Positions 34,687 through 43,449 are shown, counted from the stretch's first letter. The stretch is DNA of 64,000 nucleotides from Lachnospiraceae bacterium EP-SM-12S-S03 (GCA_020540725.1 JAJBSL010000008.1:51020-115019); one strand, 5' to 3'. The notes: generated by a model not told the origin, from the letters alone. Numbers and translations are program-made.

Positions 34687-35823
34687 TCATGATTTCTTTC
34701 TATTGCGGAAGTCTTTGATATTCTTCCAAATCATAAACAGGATCAACACCGCTCCTACGTATCCATTTAAAACATAAATAATATTAACCAGTACTCTGAA
34801 AGGAAGGAATAAACCAACAATCAAACCTGCCACACCAAGTACAACTGTCAATATTTTAAATCTTGGTGTTCCTTCTTTCGCGAATCTGGATACCGGATTA
34901 TAGAGAAGCGGAACTGCTGTTGTATAAATGCCGGCAAATACTACAATTGCAAAAATTGCCGAGAACGGTTTCCAAATTTTTGTTGCAAGAATCAGGTTTG
35001 GAATATCTGCATTCCAAATATACGTTCCATTGCTTCCTGTATTGATATTTGCAATCTGTGCAAATGCAATCAATGCGATTGCGACGCAAACAGCAACCGT
35101 TCCGCCAACGATACCGTAATTTAGATCTTTTTTCTTATTCTTGGAACCGAGCGCTGCTGTGAAACTTGCAAACCATAATAATACAAAACCTGCATAGGAA
35201 AGTCCGGAAATCAACCAGTTTGCGCCTGCATTCTTGATTGTTTCTCCTGCTTTTGCTCCTTCATAAGCATTTTGTTTAATCACATCAAGACCTGCTGCAA
35301 TATCTCCTCCATCACGAATACAAGTGATTAATCCAATCGCAATACAGAGAAGAACAATAACCGGTCCAACTACACCAATGGCATCTACAAGAGAATTCAA
35401 TCCTCCTACTACCGTCAGAATTGCAAGTGCCGCCAAAATGACACCTCCCACCCATGTCGGAAGATCATATTCCTGATGAAGTGTCGATGCAGCTCCTCCG
35501 ATCATAACAAAAAAAGACATATAGCAAAACAGCGTGGAATAGTAGTCACAGAATGTTCCGACGTACTTTCCACAAAAATACTTATAGACATCATTTCCTC
35601 GTTCAAATTTCTGCTCTGCTCCCGCCTTCGCAAAGTTAAAGTTATAATACAAAAATGCTACTGCAAAGACAAGGATTACAAGAAGACTTTGCATTCCGTA
35701 TGCCGTATAATACTGAATGATCTCCTGTCCGGTAGCAAACCCCGATCCAATCGTAAAAGCAATCACTGCACCGGCCAAAATGAGGACTCTCTTCCAACTA
35801 ACTTTTTCTCCGCCATTTCCCAT
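34687..35823 (-). CDS. YkvI-type membrane transporter in the grd cluster
   Basis: A 378-residue integral membrane protein with about 10 helices and the LeuT-like layout of the YkvI/COG3949 family. The first helix has the unwound GSGFATGQEI motif (RVLILAGAVIAFTIGSGFAT). Later segments include VILAALAILTVVGGLNSLVD and VGPVIVLLCIAIGLIT. The last helix is VLVNIIYVLNGYVGAVLIL. It is the third gene of the grdE-grdB operon, with a good AGGAGGG site and a terminator behind it. It probably imports the amine or amino acid reduced by the GrdBE component; the substrate is unknown. Confidence 0.8.
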   Translation of the reverse strand: MGNGGEKVSWKRVLILAGAVIAFTIGSGFATGQEIIQYYTAYGMQSLLVILVFAVAFLYYNFNFAKAGAEQKFERGNDVYKYFCGKYVGTFCDYYSTLFCYMSFFVMIGGAASTLHQEYDLPTWVGGVILAALAILTVVGGLNSLVDAIGVVGPVIVLLCIAIGLITCIRDGGDIAAGLDVIKQNAYEGAKAGETIKNAGANWLISGLSYAGFVLLWFASFTAALGSKNKKKDLNYGIVGGTVAVCVAIALIAFAQIANINTGSNGTYIWNADIPNLILATKIWKPFSAIFAIVVFAGIYTTAVPLLYNPVSRFAKEGTPRFKILTVVLGVAGLIVGLFLPFRVLVNIIYVLNGYVGAVLILFMIWKNIKDFRNRKKS

Positions 35824-35852
35824 AAGACACCCTCCTGTCTCTCTCTAAATAC

Positions 35853-35915
35853 ACGGGACACTGCCGGAAATGTATGAAACACTATACAGACTGGCCGTGT
35901 CCCGTTTGCAGAGCA
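35853..35915 (-). promoter_or_regulatory. Intercistronic hairpin between grdB and the transporter gene
   Basis: ACGGGACAC pairs exactly with GTGTCCCGT, extended by GCC/GGC with two mismatches, around a loop of about 23 bases. No T-run follows, so it is more likely an mRNA-stability or partial attenuation element than a full terminator. Confidence 0.55.
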
Positions 35916-35966
35916 AAGCATATCCCACAGATTCTTCGCCGCTCTGCTACATTAAGCTGTCACGAT

Positions 35967-37286
35967 TTAAAAATCATCTTTTTCAAATACGGTCTGACCG
36001 TCTACAGGTGTCTGTAAAGCTTTCAGAGCACGTCTTACCATACGTTTACGTATTTTCTTAGAATCCACTTCTCCCTGTGTAGGATCTCCAAGAGGATAAG
36101 GAATACCAACACCCGGGATGATTCTATTTGCACCAATTGTCAAAGAAATCGGTACTACTGTTGCCATATGAACAACAGGAAGACCATACTTTTCGATACC
36201 TTTTACCATCGTTGCACCGCAACGTGTACAAGTACCTCATGTGCTGACAAGGATAACACCATCCACATGATCTTCAACAAGGCGTTTCCCAATCTCATTA
36301 CCAAATTTTGCAGCAGATCCAGTCGCTGTACCGGTACCGGTTGTTGTGCAGAAATAATTCACAAGTTCACCGAATTCTCCATCCTTTTCCATCTCGCGAA
36401 GAACGTCAAGTGGTACAACAAGGTTTGGATTCTCCATAACGAACTGTCTGTCATATCCACCATGAATTGTAGTGAAATCTTTTGGCGACATTGCATCCAT
36501 TCCTTCAATTGAATATACACCGTATTTCGTCGCATTGGATGATTCAATATGATCCGGATTGCCTGTCGGAACAATACCCCCTGATGTAACTACGGCAAGT
36601 TTTGCATGCTGAATATCTTTGATTGGCGCTGCCGGCTCTACACGGTCGAATTTCGGCATCGGAAGATCTGTTTCGAACTCCTCCCCTTTCATTTTCTTTG
36701 TTAACATCTGAATCGCTCTTTCAGAGGCTCTCTCTTCAGCGAAATAGTTCACACGGATTCCTCTTTCATGATATCCTTCAATATCTGGTCCGTAAATTTC
36801 TTCTCCTGTAGCCATCTTTTTGATCAAACTTGTCATAACAGGAAGTGCTTTACGAATTGTTGCTGCAGAATCACCTGTTTTCACGATAATGACATCTTTG
36901 CGGAACATATCCACACCAGGGTTCTCCTCGTACTCTGCTGTCAGGACCGGAATTCCCAATCTTTCTTCTACTGCTTTACAGATTGTACCGCATGCCACAC
37001 CATAACGTCCTGCATTGAATGCCGGTCCGGCCACAAATACGTCCGGCTCATACTTTTTCACCATTTCAACAATCGTGTCTGTTGCTGTATCAAGATTCTC
37101 TCCAAAATAGTTATCACCACAAATCACTGTTGCAACAATTTCATACTCTTCCCCAAGCGCTTTCGCCAGTGCTGTACCAGGCCCCACTACTCCTTCTCTT
37201 ACTTCAGGCATGATATCTGCTTTTTCTTCTCCACCGATACCAGCAAAGAACTGATTGATATAATGCACAATTTTATATGTTGCCAT
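35967..37286 (-). CDS. grdB: GrdB-type selenoprotein, component B gamma subunit, UGA read as Sec
   Basis: Read through one in-frame TGA (36237-36239), this is a 439-residue protein with selenocysteine at position 350, where Sec is known in glycine reductase GrdB. The context is ILVST-Sec-GTCTRCGATMVKGIE, giving UxxCxxC. Downstream PVVHMATVVPISLTIGANRI and GVGIPYPLGDPTQGE fit the family. Component B binds the substrate amine on the GrdE pyruvoyl group and passes a carboxymethyl group to the GrdA selenium. The start MATYKIVHYINQFFAGIGG has AGGAGG upstream. grdE ends 28 bases before it. Glycine, sarcosine, betaine or another amine could be the substrate. Confidence 0.93.
36210..36239 (-). promoter_or_regulatory. 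Bacterial SECIS hairpin after the Sec codon of grdB
   Basis: On the minus strand, TGA (36237-36239) is followed after 12 bases by CGTTGC-GGT-GCAACG (36210-36224), a perfect 6-bp stem with a G-first 3-base loop. The loop lies about 18 nucleotides after UGA. This spacing and the G in the loop agree with bacterial SECIS elements read by SelB. Confidence 0.8.
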
Positions 37287-37314
37287 ATCCGTTCCTCCTT
37301 TTCTTACCACGATT

Positions 37315-38601
37315 CTAGTAGCCTCTTGCTGCCAGCTTATTGAAACCATTTGCGATCGTGGATGCAATGATGATCTGAAGTTCTGCTTCAAATGATCCAT
37401 CCGGATTTACACATCCGGCCCATCCGCCAATCTGATTCTCGATATATTCCATTGTTCCGATCACTTTTTCCATAGCCGGGAACTGAAGTGTCGCATTTCC
37501 TTGTCCACAAGATGCAAGTGCCGTTGCTTCGTTGCATGTATCTGCAAGTGATTGTGATTTTCCGTCTTTTCCAGGGAATTCATCAGTAATCAATACAACT
37601 TTTACACCCTTTTGTTCTACTTTCCGGCAGTTCATCATCAGATCTGTATCCGGATTGCCGTATCCTTCTTCCGTAATCAGCACACCATCTAATCCCATCC
37701 AATCCGCCAATTTAGCGACCATATCGGAGTGTCTCTCTTTATCTGCAAGAAATACATTCTCATTTGTAAGAATGACTCCCATAAAGTTTACATCTTTTCC
37801 ATGGTGTTTATAAAGATCTTCAATCACCGGATTGTGTAAATGGTGGTATGTTGTAACTTTATCGCATGGGGCAACACAGTTACCGGATACGATTGCTCCG
37901 TCCATAATCTCTGTAGGATACATAAAAGTCGGAATAAACTGTTTCGCATCCACTCCGTAGTAATAAGTATCATGCAAAAGTCCCTGTGACTGCAGCATAT
38001 GAATATAGCCTACTTTCGGAAGCTCCGGATACATTGCCGCCTGTTCAAAAATTGGTTTTGTTTCAAATGTATCTAATTCGTCCGGCTCTACATTTCTTCC
38101 TGCTTCTCCGAGATATGTTGCAACCTTGAGTCCTGCCATACGGCCGGCTTTCTCATATACATGAGTTTCTAAACCTTCTTTCGGCTCGATGACTACGCAA
38201 AGATTCACTGTCTTAGAGAATGGACAGTAATCAGCTGCCGGTCCACTCATATCGATGACACCTTCCTGAAAACCAACGATTCTTCCGACTGTTACCACAC
38301 AACATCCATCCAATGCATGCGTTCTTCCTTCTCCGACTTGTGGTGTTACCTTCCCAATCACACCCGGGAAGATCTCTCCACCGCTTACTTTCACACGAGG
38401 TTCGATTACATCTTTCACCGGTGTGATTCTCGTGGAATCTCCCGGACGGGCGATGTCCAGATGACACTCTAACAATTTATCATCTTCTAACACCAACTTC
38501 TCCACCTCTTCTTTATTTACGTAAAGAATGTGGTCTTTTACGCAAGTCTGGTCTGAAAATTGGATGTCTTTGATAAAAATTTTACCGAGTTCCAGTTTCA
38601 T
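37315..38601 (-). CDS. grdE: GrdE-type proprotein, component B alpha/beta subunits
   Basis: A 428-residue proprotein. Family members self-cleave at an Asn-Cys bond, turning the Cys into a pyruvoyl group that forms a Schiff base with the amine substrate. Here the site is Asn241-Cys242 in AIVSGNCVAPCDKVTTYHH, exactly the position known for GrdE. Other marks are KLELGKIFIKDIQFSDQT, ITPVKDVIEPRVKVSGGEIF and GQGNATLQFPAMEKVIGTME. It is first in the operon with grdB, behind a TetR-type operator/promoter. GrdG (sarcosine) and GrdI (betaine) share this architecture, so the substrate remains open. Confidence 0.92.
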   Translation of the reverse strand: MKLELGKIFIKDIQFSDQTCVKDHILYVNKEEVEKLVLEDDKLLECHLDIARPGDSTRITPVKDVIEPRVKVSGGEIFPGVIGKVTPQVGEGRTHALDGCCVVTVGRIVGFQEGVIDMSGPAADYCPFSKTVNLCVVIEPKEGLETHVYEKAGRMAGLKVATYLGEAGRNVEPDELDTFETKPIFEQAAMYPELPKVGYIHMLQSQGLLHDTYYYGVDAKQFIPTFMYPTEIMDGAIVSGNCVAPCDKVTTYHHLHNPVIEDLYKHHGKDVNFMGVILTNENVFLADKERHSDMVAKLADWMGLDGVLITEEGYGNPDTDLMMNCRKVEQKGVKVVLITDEFPGKDGKSQSLADTCNEATALASCGQGNATLQFPAMEKVIGTMEYIENQIGGWAGCVNPDGSFEAELQIIIASTIANGFNKLAARGY

Positions 38602-38622
38602 ACAAAATCCCTCCTTCTATTT

Positions 38623-38676
38623 GTTATCGTGATAACTTGTTGTTCACATTATACATCTTATCGCGATAACATTCAA
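38623..38676 (-). promoter_or_regulatory. grdE promoter with two TetR-type operators
   Basis: On the minus strand, -35 TTGAAT (38671-38676) and -10 TATAAT (38648-38653) are 17 bases apart. The spacer contains the perfect palindrome TTATCGCGATAA (38658-38669). A second palindrome, GTTATCGTGATAAC (38623-38636), lies just after the -10 box. Centres are 34 bp apart. The divergent-free TetR-type gene is immediately upstream, and binding at either site would block RNA polymerase. Confidence 0.85.
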
Positions 38677-38777
38677 GTCTTTTATAAATGTTTTACATTT
38701 ATTTTACCTGTCTATAAATAAATAGTGCCAAACTATCCAAAATATGAGCCTTTTTTCAAAAAGCATATTCTATGTAC

Positions 38778-38832
38778 AAAAAAAGAACCACACACCTATC
38801 TGGCTTTCCTGCCAAACAGATGTGGGATTCTT
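38778..38832 (-). terminator. Terminator between the TetR-type gene and grdE
   Basis: On the minus strand, a long imperfect stem (about 22 bases per arm, ending GCC/GGC near the loop) is followed by seven T. It separates the grdX-tetR transcript from the grdE operon, which therefore depends on its own promoter. Confidence 0.72.
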
Positions 38833-38841
38833 TCCATTTGC

Positions 38842-39549
38842 TTATCGCATACGATTCTTATATCCTCGATAATCTTTCAAATCTTTTGCCAATGCTCTTA
38901 CAATCGTGTCTAGGTCTCTAATAAATTGATCTACCCGCTCTGCTATCTGATATTCTTCAATCCCTTCGTCCAGAACTTTCTTAAAATATCCTGCAAACAA
39001 CATGCAGACCATCCGATTAAGCTGAACCGCATTGTCATACGTAACCGCACCATCATTGATGCATTTTTTACACATTTCAAAATCACGGGACATGAAATCC
39101 GGTGTCTTTAACATCTCTTGAAAGAATCTGTTTGTCCGCTTCAGATCCTCCGGAAAAATCTCATAATACTCTTTAACTGCCTTATTCAGTTTTCTATTTG
39201 AATAGACAAAAAATAAAAGATTATATGCCTCGGGATGCATAAATGCTTCTCTCGCATAGCAATCCCATATACCAACATAGATGTCCCACATATTCGACCA
39301 TGTCCGTTCTGCCCGGTTAAGACTGTCTATGTAGCTTTTCAATGTACGCAGCTCTGCATAATATATGAGTTCTTCCCGATTCTGGAAATGTCGGTACAGA
39401 CTTGCCGAAGAACATCCAAGCTCCGTTGCAATCCTGCGGATAGAAACTGCTTCACTTCCTTCCTTCTTTATAATTTCATGTGCTTTTTTAATATAATCCT
39501 GTCTGGAAAGTCCTTTGAAGTATCCGCTCTTATTTTCTTCTTGTCCCAT
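38842..39549 (-). CDS. TetR/AcrR-type regulator of the grd cluster
   Basis: A 235-residue regulator. The N-terminal helix-turn-helix region is KKEGSEAVSIRRIATELGCS followed by SASLYRHFQNREELIYYAEL, typical of TetR. The C-terminal 165 residues form a helical ligand domain (YIDSLNRAERTWSNMWDIYV; LLFFVYSNRKLNKAVKEYYE), with aromatic residues that could bind a small amine. It sits after grdX and directly before grdE. The two palindromes at the grdE promoter are its likely sites, making it a sensor of the substrate or product. It has its own terminator. Confidence 0.85.
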   Translation of the reverse strand: MGQEENKSGYFKGLSRQDYIKKAHEIIKKEGSEAVSIRRIATELGCSSASLYRHFQNREELIYYAELRTLKSYIDSLNRAERTWSNMWDIYVGIWDCYAREAFMHPEAYNLLFFVYSNRKLNKAVKEYYEIFPEDLKRTNRFFQEMLKTPDFMSRDFEMCKKCINDGAVTYDNAVQLNRMVCMLFAGYFKKVLDEGIEEYQIAERVDQFIRDLDTIVRALAKDLKDYRGYKNRMR

Positions 39550-39588
39550 TTCTTTCTGTCCTCTCTGTTGTATTCATGCAAGTCTTCT

Positions 39589-39978
39589 CTAACAGATTCT
39601 AGGAATAATATTATCCACAACCGATAAATCAATTGTTTTGAAATCATCTGCTACTTTTTCATCATAATCTTCCGGTGTTTTTGCAATATTCTGCCATTGA
39701 CCAAATGTCTCAATACATTTCTCGATCAGCATAATATCCTTCATATTGTCTTCCGTTCCTTGTGGATACACAACAACCGAACGATATGGTGTCTGATTGG
39801 GTTTCAGACTTGATGCTTGTGGATGCGTCAGCAAAATGTGTCTATCATACACCATATCTCTTGATCGAATCAACACTTCTTCATACGTTTTCAACAAAAT
39901 CACACGCATCTTCTCCCGATACTTCTCATACACTCTGTCATTGTTTGTAATCAATACTGCCTTTTCTAGTTCCCACAT
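39589..39978 (-). CDS. grdX: GrdX family protein
   Basis: A 129-residue protein. The family is recognised by AVLITNNDRVYEKYREKMRV at the N-terminus, ILLTHPQASSLKPNQTPYRS in the middle and VVVYPQGTEDNMKDIMLIEK. GrdX is encoded in glycine/sarcosine/betaine reductase operons; its function is unknown. The C-terminal half (IETFGQWQNIAKTPEDYDEK) may be a longer tail than in classical GrdX. The start is the ATG at 39976-39978, with GAGGTAGGG upstream; the frame is open further up without a ribosome site. It precedes the TetR-type gene by 39 bases. Confidence 0.82.
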   Translation of the reverse strand: MWELEKAVLITNNDRVYEKYREKMRVILLKTYEEVLIRSRDMVYDRHILLTHPQASSLKPNQTPYRSVVVYPQGTEDNMKDIMLIEKCIETFGQWQNIAKTPEDYDEKVADDFKTIDLSVVDNIIPRIC

Positions 39979-40014
39979 AAACCCTACCTCTTTTCTGCAA
40001 CTGTATATATGTTT

Positions 40015-40043
40015 ATTATAACTGTCCACTCTTTACAAAGCAA
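40015..40043 (-). promoter_or_regulatory. Promoter of grdX-tetR
   Basis: On the minus strand there is a -35 TTGCTT (40038-40043), a 17-base spacer and a -10 TATAAT (40015-40020). No TTATCGCGATAA-type site is visible here, so regulator expression may be constitutive. Confidence 0.62.
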
Positions 40044-40097
40044 TTCCTATTTCTGCCGCTATCCTTCGGAATAGTTTTTCTTATGTAGTTTATGATG

Positions 40098-40142
40098 AAA
40101 AAATAGCGCATAAGAGCTACTTTACTCTCATACGCTATTTTT
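40098..40142 (-). terminator. Terminator of the spore protein gene
   Basis: AAAATAGCG and CGCTATTTT, with ATAAGAG/CTCTCAT inside, form a long near-perfect stem. On the minus strand it ends in six T. It lies about 40 bases past the spore protein stop. Confidence 0.8.
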
Positions 40143-40181
40143 CAACTCATTTACTGATTCTTCCAGCGAAACTCAAATCGC

Positions 40182-40388
40182 CTATTTACCAGCCATCTGT
40201 TTCTCCTGCTGTTCAATCATTTTTTTCACCATATAACCACCCACAGATCCGTTCTGTCTAGATGTTAAATCACCATTATAACCATCTGATAATGGCACTC
40301 CAAGTTCTGTTGCTACCTCATATTTGAATTTATCCAATGCTGTTTTTGCTTCAGGTACAGCAGCCCTATTTGATGAACGACTTGCCAT
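40182..40388 (-). CDS. Alpha/beta-type small acid-soluble spore protein
   Basis: A 68-residue protein that coats spore DNA and protects it from UV and heat. The family features are the RAAVPEAKTALDKFKYEVAT segment with the GPR protease cleavage motif (YEVATELGV), and the C-terminal LTSRQNGSVGGYMVKKMIEQ. It would be made in the forespore under sigma-G. It is encoded alone with its own terminator. Its presence is a direct sign that the organism belongs to a spore-forming lineage. Confidence 0.93.
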   Translation of the reverse strand: MASRSSNRAAVPEAKTALDKFKYEVATELGVPLSDGYNGDLTSRQNGSVGGYMVKKMIEQQEKQMAGK

Positions 40389-40534
40389 AATAAGTTTCCT
40401 CCTTTAGATTAAATCATATTTCGTAATTTATTTTGTAACTTTTCTTTTTGTTACAATCATAGTATGTGGAGAAATTCTAATCTTAAACTGGCAATTTTTG
40501 TCATTGTATTCTTTTGTTCTACAAACTTCTGATT

Positions 40535-41308
40535 TTACTTTTTTATGTTCAGCACCGCATCCAAACAGAGTTTCAATGCATATTCCACAGAATCGTTTCC
40601 CCAATTACGTTCCTCATATTTTTCAACGCAGGCTAAACTATCCGCAGTATACAATAGTTCACCCCACACAACCCCTCGCATCTCAGCACAGGCAGCGAGT
40701 GCAGAACATTCCATCTCAACAACAGAGCACCCTTCTTCTTTACGATATTCCACCATCTCTTGTGTCTCTCTGAAAAAACCGTCTGTTGACCATGTCGTGA
40801 CTTCAATATATGTCAGATTGTGTTCCTGCAATGTTTTTTCTATCGCTTTTCGCGCCAAAGGATTAATCGCAACATAACGGGATGGTTTGATATACTGATA
40901 CGAAGTTCCTTCATCTCGCAACGCACGATAGGGAACCAAAAATACATTTTCTTCATACTCTTCCAAGGCTCCGCAGGAACCTCCGCTAATAATTTCTGTG
41001 GCTCCGTAAGAAATCAACCAATCTAATATCTGTGTGGCAGCCGAAGCTCCTAAAGGGGCCTGCACAAGACAGATTTCCTCGCTTTTATATTTGAGAACAT
41101 AAATGGGGTATTCTTTTGTTACGGATTCAAACTTTCCAACGATTTTCGCCCCACACTCCTTTGCATACTGATCAATCGCATCACCAAGAAATGCAAATAC
41201 CGCTTTTTTAGGCAGGTGTATTTCAAGTTCATCGTGATCCGGCATGATAACAGCTCGTTCATCTGTGTCGTATTCTAAAATCGGAAATTCATTTTTTATA
41301 AGACTCAT
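40535..41308 (-). CDS. Nucleoside phosphorylase (uridine phosphorylase-like)
   Basis: A cytosolic enzyme of about 257 residues that cleaves nucleosides with phosphate. Motifs: the substrate pocket Gly-rich EIISGGSCGALEEYEENVFL, LVPYRALRDEGTSYQYIKPS with conserved Arg and Tyr, and VVEMECSALAACAEMRGVVW with the Glu that binds the ribose. The N-terminal AVFAFLGDAIDQYAKECGAK differs from classical Udp, so the base preference is uncertain. The start is the ATG at 41306-41308, just after AAGGAGG. recG ends about 35 bases upstream on the same strand. Confidence 0.82.
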   Translation of the reverse strand: MSLIKNEFPILEYDTDERAVIMPDHDELEIHLPKKAVFAFLGDAIDQYAKECGAKIVGKFESVTKEYPIYVLKYKSEEICLVQAPLGASAATQILDWLISYGATEIISGGSCGALEEYEENVFLVPYRALRDEGTSYQYIKPSRYVAINPLARKAIEKTLQEHNLTYIEVTTWSTDGFFRETQEMVEYRKEEGCSVVEMECSALAACAEMRGVVWGELLYTADSLACVEKYEERNWGNDSVEYALKLCLDAVLNIKK

Positions 41309-41342
41309 CCCATTTCCTCCTTCTTTTGTACGGAAATCTCCT

Positions 41343-43403
41343 CTATAATGTTGTTTCAATCATACCATGTTGAATATAATTTTGTAAATACCGCTTCATA
41401 TTCTGATTCTCCTCCATCTCCAGATTCGGATCTTTCTCTAACAGTGCATTTGCTGCATCGCTGGCGTTCTGCAGAATCTTTGCATCTTGAAAGACGTCCC
41501 CCAGTTTAAAGTCCAGAATACCACTTTGCCGGATTCCGAACAAATCTCCCGGGCCGCGCAGCTTTAAGTCTTCACTTGCAATATAAAATCCATCATTGGA
41601 TTTATTTAAGATTTCCAAACGCTTTTTTGTCTCCTTCGTCTTAGATGAAGTCATAAAGATACAGTACGATTGATGTGCGCCACGGCCTACACGCCCACGA
41701 AGCTGATGGAGTTGGGCAAGACCAAATCGCTCTGCATTTTCCACCATCATAACTGTGGCGTTTGGAACATTGATCCCGACTTCGATGACTGTGGTGGACA
41801 CGAGCACCTTGATCTCATTTTGAGAAAACCGCTCCATAATATCGTCCTTTTGTGATTGTTTCATTTTCCCGTGAAGATATTCCACATGGATGGAATTTCC
41901 AAGTTCTTCCTGCAATTGTTTGGCATAATCTGTTACATTTTCTGCTTCTAATACTTCACTTTCTTCTACCATGGGACAGATCACATAACACTGGCGCCCT
42001 TGAGCCGTCTGCTTTCGGATAAATTCATAAGCCGTCTTGCGATAACTTGTATCAACGACACAATTCTTGATCGGCAGCCGGTTTGCCGGAAGTTCATCAA
42101 TAACAGAAATATCCAAATCCCCATATAAAATGATAGCAAGAGTTCTCGGAATCGGCGTTGCGCTCATAACAAGAATATGTGGAGTATTTCCCTTTCCCGC
42201 CAAAGTTTCTCTCTGTTTTACGCCAAAACGATGTTGTTCATCTGTCACAACCAGCGCTAGATTCCGGTACTTCACTTTTTCCTGAATGAGAGCATGAGTT
42301 CCCACAATGAGGTTTGCCTCTCCGGATGCAATCCGTTCATAGGCAAGACGTTTTTCTTTCGCCGTCATGGAACCGGTAAGAAGTTCAATTTGAAGTGGAA
42401 TTCCATACGTCTCCAGCATTCCCTTGACAGACTCATAATGTTGTTTTGCAAGCACTTCTGTAGGAGCCATCATGGCACCTTGATATCCGTTGAGTCCCAC
42501 AAGCAGCAGCCCCAAAAGTGCAATGATCGTTTTACCGGAACCCACGTCTCCTTGCACAAGTCTGGACATTACGTGTTTGCCGGTCATATCCGTACAGATT
42601 TCTTCCCATACTTTTCTCTGGGCATTTGTAAGTGTGTACGGTAGTTTTTTGATAAACGCTTCTATTGCATCCTGCTTTGGAAACGAAAATGGATTTCGAT
42701 TCTTTGCTTCTTTCTCTTTCAGTTGTCTAAGTGAAAGAATGAATATTAGAAATTCTTCAAATACAAGCCGTTCCCTTGCAAAATAGAATTCTTCTTTGTC
42801 TTCCGGAAAATGAATTCCCCGGATAGAATAATTATATTCTGCCAAACGATACTGCAGACGAACAGATTTTGGAAGAAACTCCTGCCTTAAGTCCAAATAT
42901 TCTATTGCCTGTTTTACCGCCTTCATGATGGAATTATTCGTGATTCCTGCCGTCAGCGGATAAATCGGTTGTAATGTGTCCTGTTTTTCTTCATATCTGG
43001 AACTCGGATAAAAAATTTCCGGCTGCTCCATCGTAAGAATTCCTCTTCTGTTTGCCACTTTCCCTCGAAGTGTTATAGTCCCGCCTGCACGCAGTGTATT
43101 CCGAAGAAAAGGCATTCGAAACCACTTCACCTGCAATGTTCCTGTAATGTCCTTTAAAGTCAACGTTGTAACCTGCATATTCCGACTTCCATTCACACGA
43201 ACACTGCCATATATTGCCCCCGTTACTGCCATAACTTTTCCTTCTTCGATTTCACTAATCGGCACCGGCTCTTCATAGACATCATAAGATCTCGGAAAAT
43301 AACGTATCAGATCTCCCACTGTCTCAATTCCAAGTTTTTGAAATGTCTTCTCTGTCTTTTCTCCAATTCCTTTCAATTCACTGACTTTTGAGTATTCGTT
43401 CAT
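41343..43403 (-). CDS. recG: ATP-dependent DNA helicase RecG
   Basis: A 686-residue helicase that remodels stalled forks and Holliday junctions. The N-terminal wedge/OB domain (KGIGEKTEKTFQKLGIETVG; LTLKDITGTLQVKWFRMPFL) is followed by helicase motifs: I LVQGDVGSGKTIIALLGLLL, II VVTDEQHRFGVKQR, III VMSATPIPRTLAIILYGDLD, and later STTVIEVGINVPNATVMMVE and QLHQLRGRVGRGAHQSYCIF. Length is standard. recG following a DAK2/Asp23 pair is a common Firmicutes order. It ends close to the nucleoside phosphorylase gene. Confidence 0.95.
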   Translation of the reverse strand: MNEYSKVSELKGIGEKTEKTFQKLGIETVGDLIRYFPRSYDVYEEPVPISEIEEGKVMAVTGAIYGSVRVNGSRNMQVTTLTLKDITGTLQVKWFRMPFLRNTLRAGGTITLRGKVANRRGILTMEQPEIFYPSSRYEEKQDTLQPIYPLTAGITNNSIMKAVKQAIEYLDLRQEFLPKSVRLQYRLAEYNYSIRGIHFPEDKEEFYFARERLVFEEFLIFILSLRQLKEKEAKNRNPFSFPKQDAIEAFIKKLPYTLTNAQRKVWEEICTDMTGKHVMSRLVQGDVGSGKTIIALLGLLLVGLNGYQGAMMAPTEVLAKQHYESVKGMLETYGIPLQIELLTGSMTAKEKRLAYERIASGEANLIVGTHALIQEKVKYRNLALVVTDEQHRFGVKQRETLAGKGNTPHILVMSATPIPRTLAIILYGDLDISVIDELPANRLPIKNCVVDTSYRKTAYEFIRKQTAQGRQCYVICPMVEESEVLEAENVTDYAKQLQEELGNSIHVEYLHGKMKQSQKDDIMERFSQNEIKVLVSTTVIEVGINVPNATVMMVENAERFGLAQLHQLRGRVGRGAHQSYCIFMTSSKTKETKKRLEILNKSNDGFYIASEDLKLRGPGDLFGIRQSGILDFKLGDVFQDAKILQNASDAANALLEKDPNLEMEENQNMKRYLQNYIQHGMIETTL

Positions 43404-43417
43404 AATTTAAACTCCTA

Positions 43418-43449
43418 TAAAAATAGAGTGTGCCAAAGCACACCCTATT
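43418..43449 (-). terminator. Terminator of the Asp23-DAK2 operon
   Basis: On the minus strand, AATAGGGTGTGC and GCACACTCTATT form a 12-bp stem with one non-standard pair around TTTG, ending in TTTTTA. It is 11 bases past the DAK2-type gene and before recG. Confidence 0.8.

Noticed and set aside
35967..36209. Separate 80-residue gene downstream of grdB
   Set aside because: It is the C-terminal part of GrdB after the selenocysteine UGA; there is no ribosome site and the sequence continues the family.
37287..37400. N-terminal extension of GrdB
   Set aside because: The 38 extra residues overlap grdE, do not match the family, and a strong AGGAGG precedes the ATG at 37284-37286.
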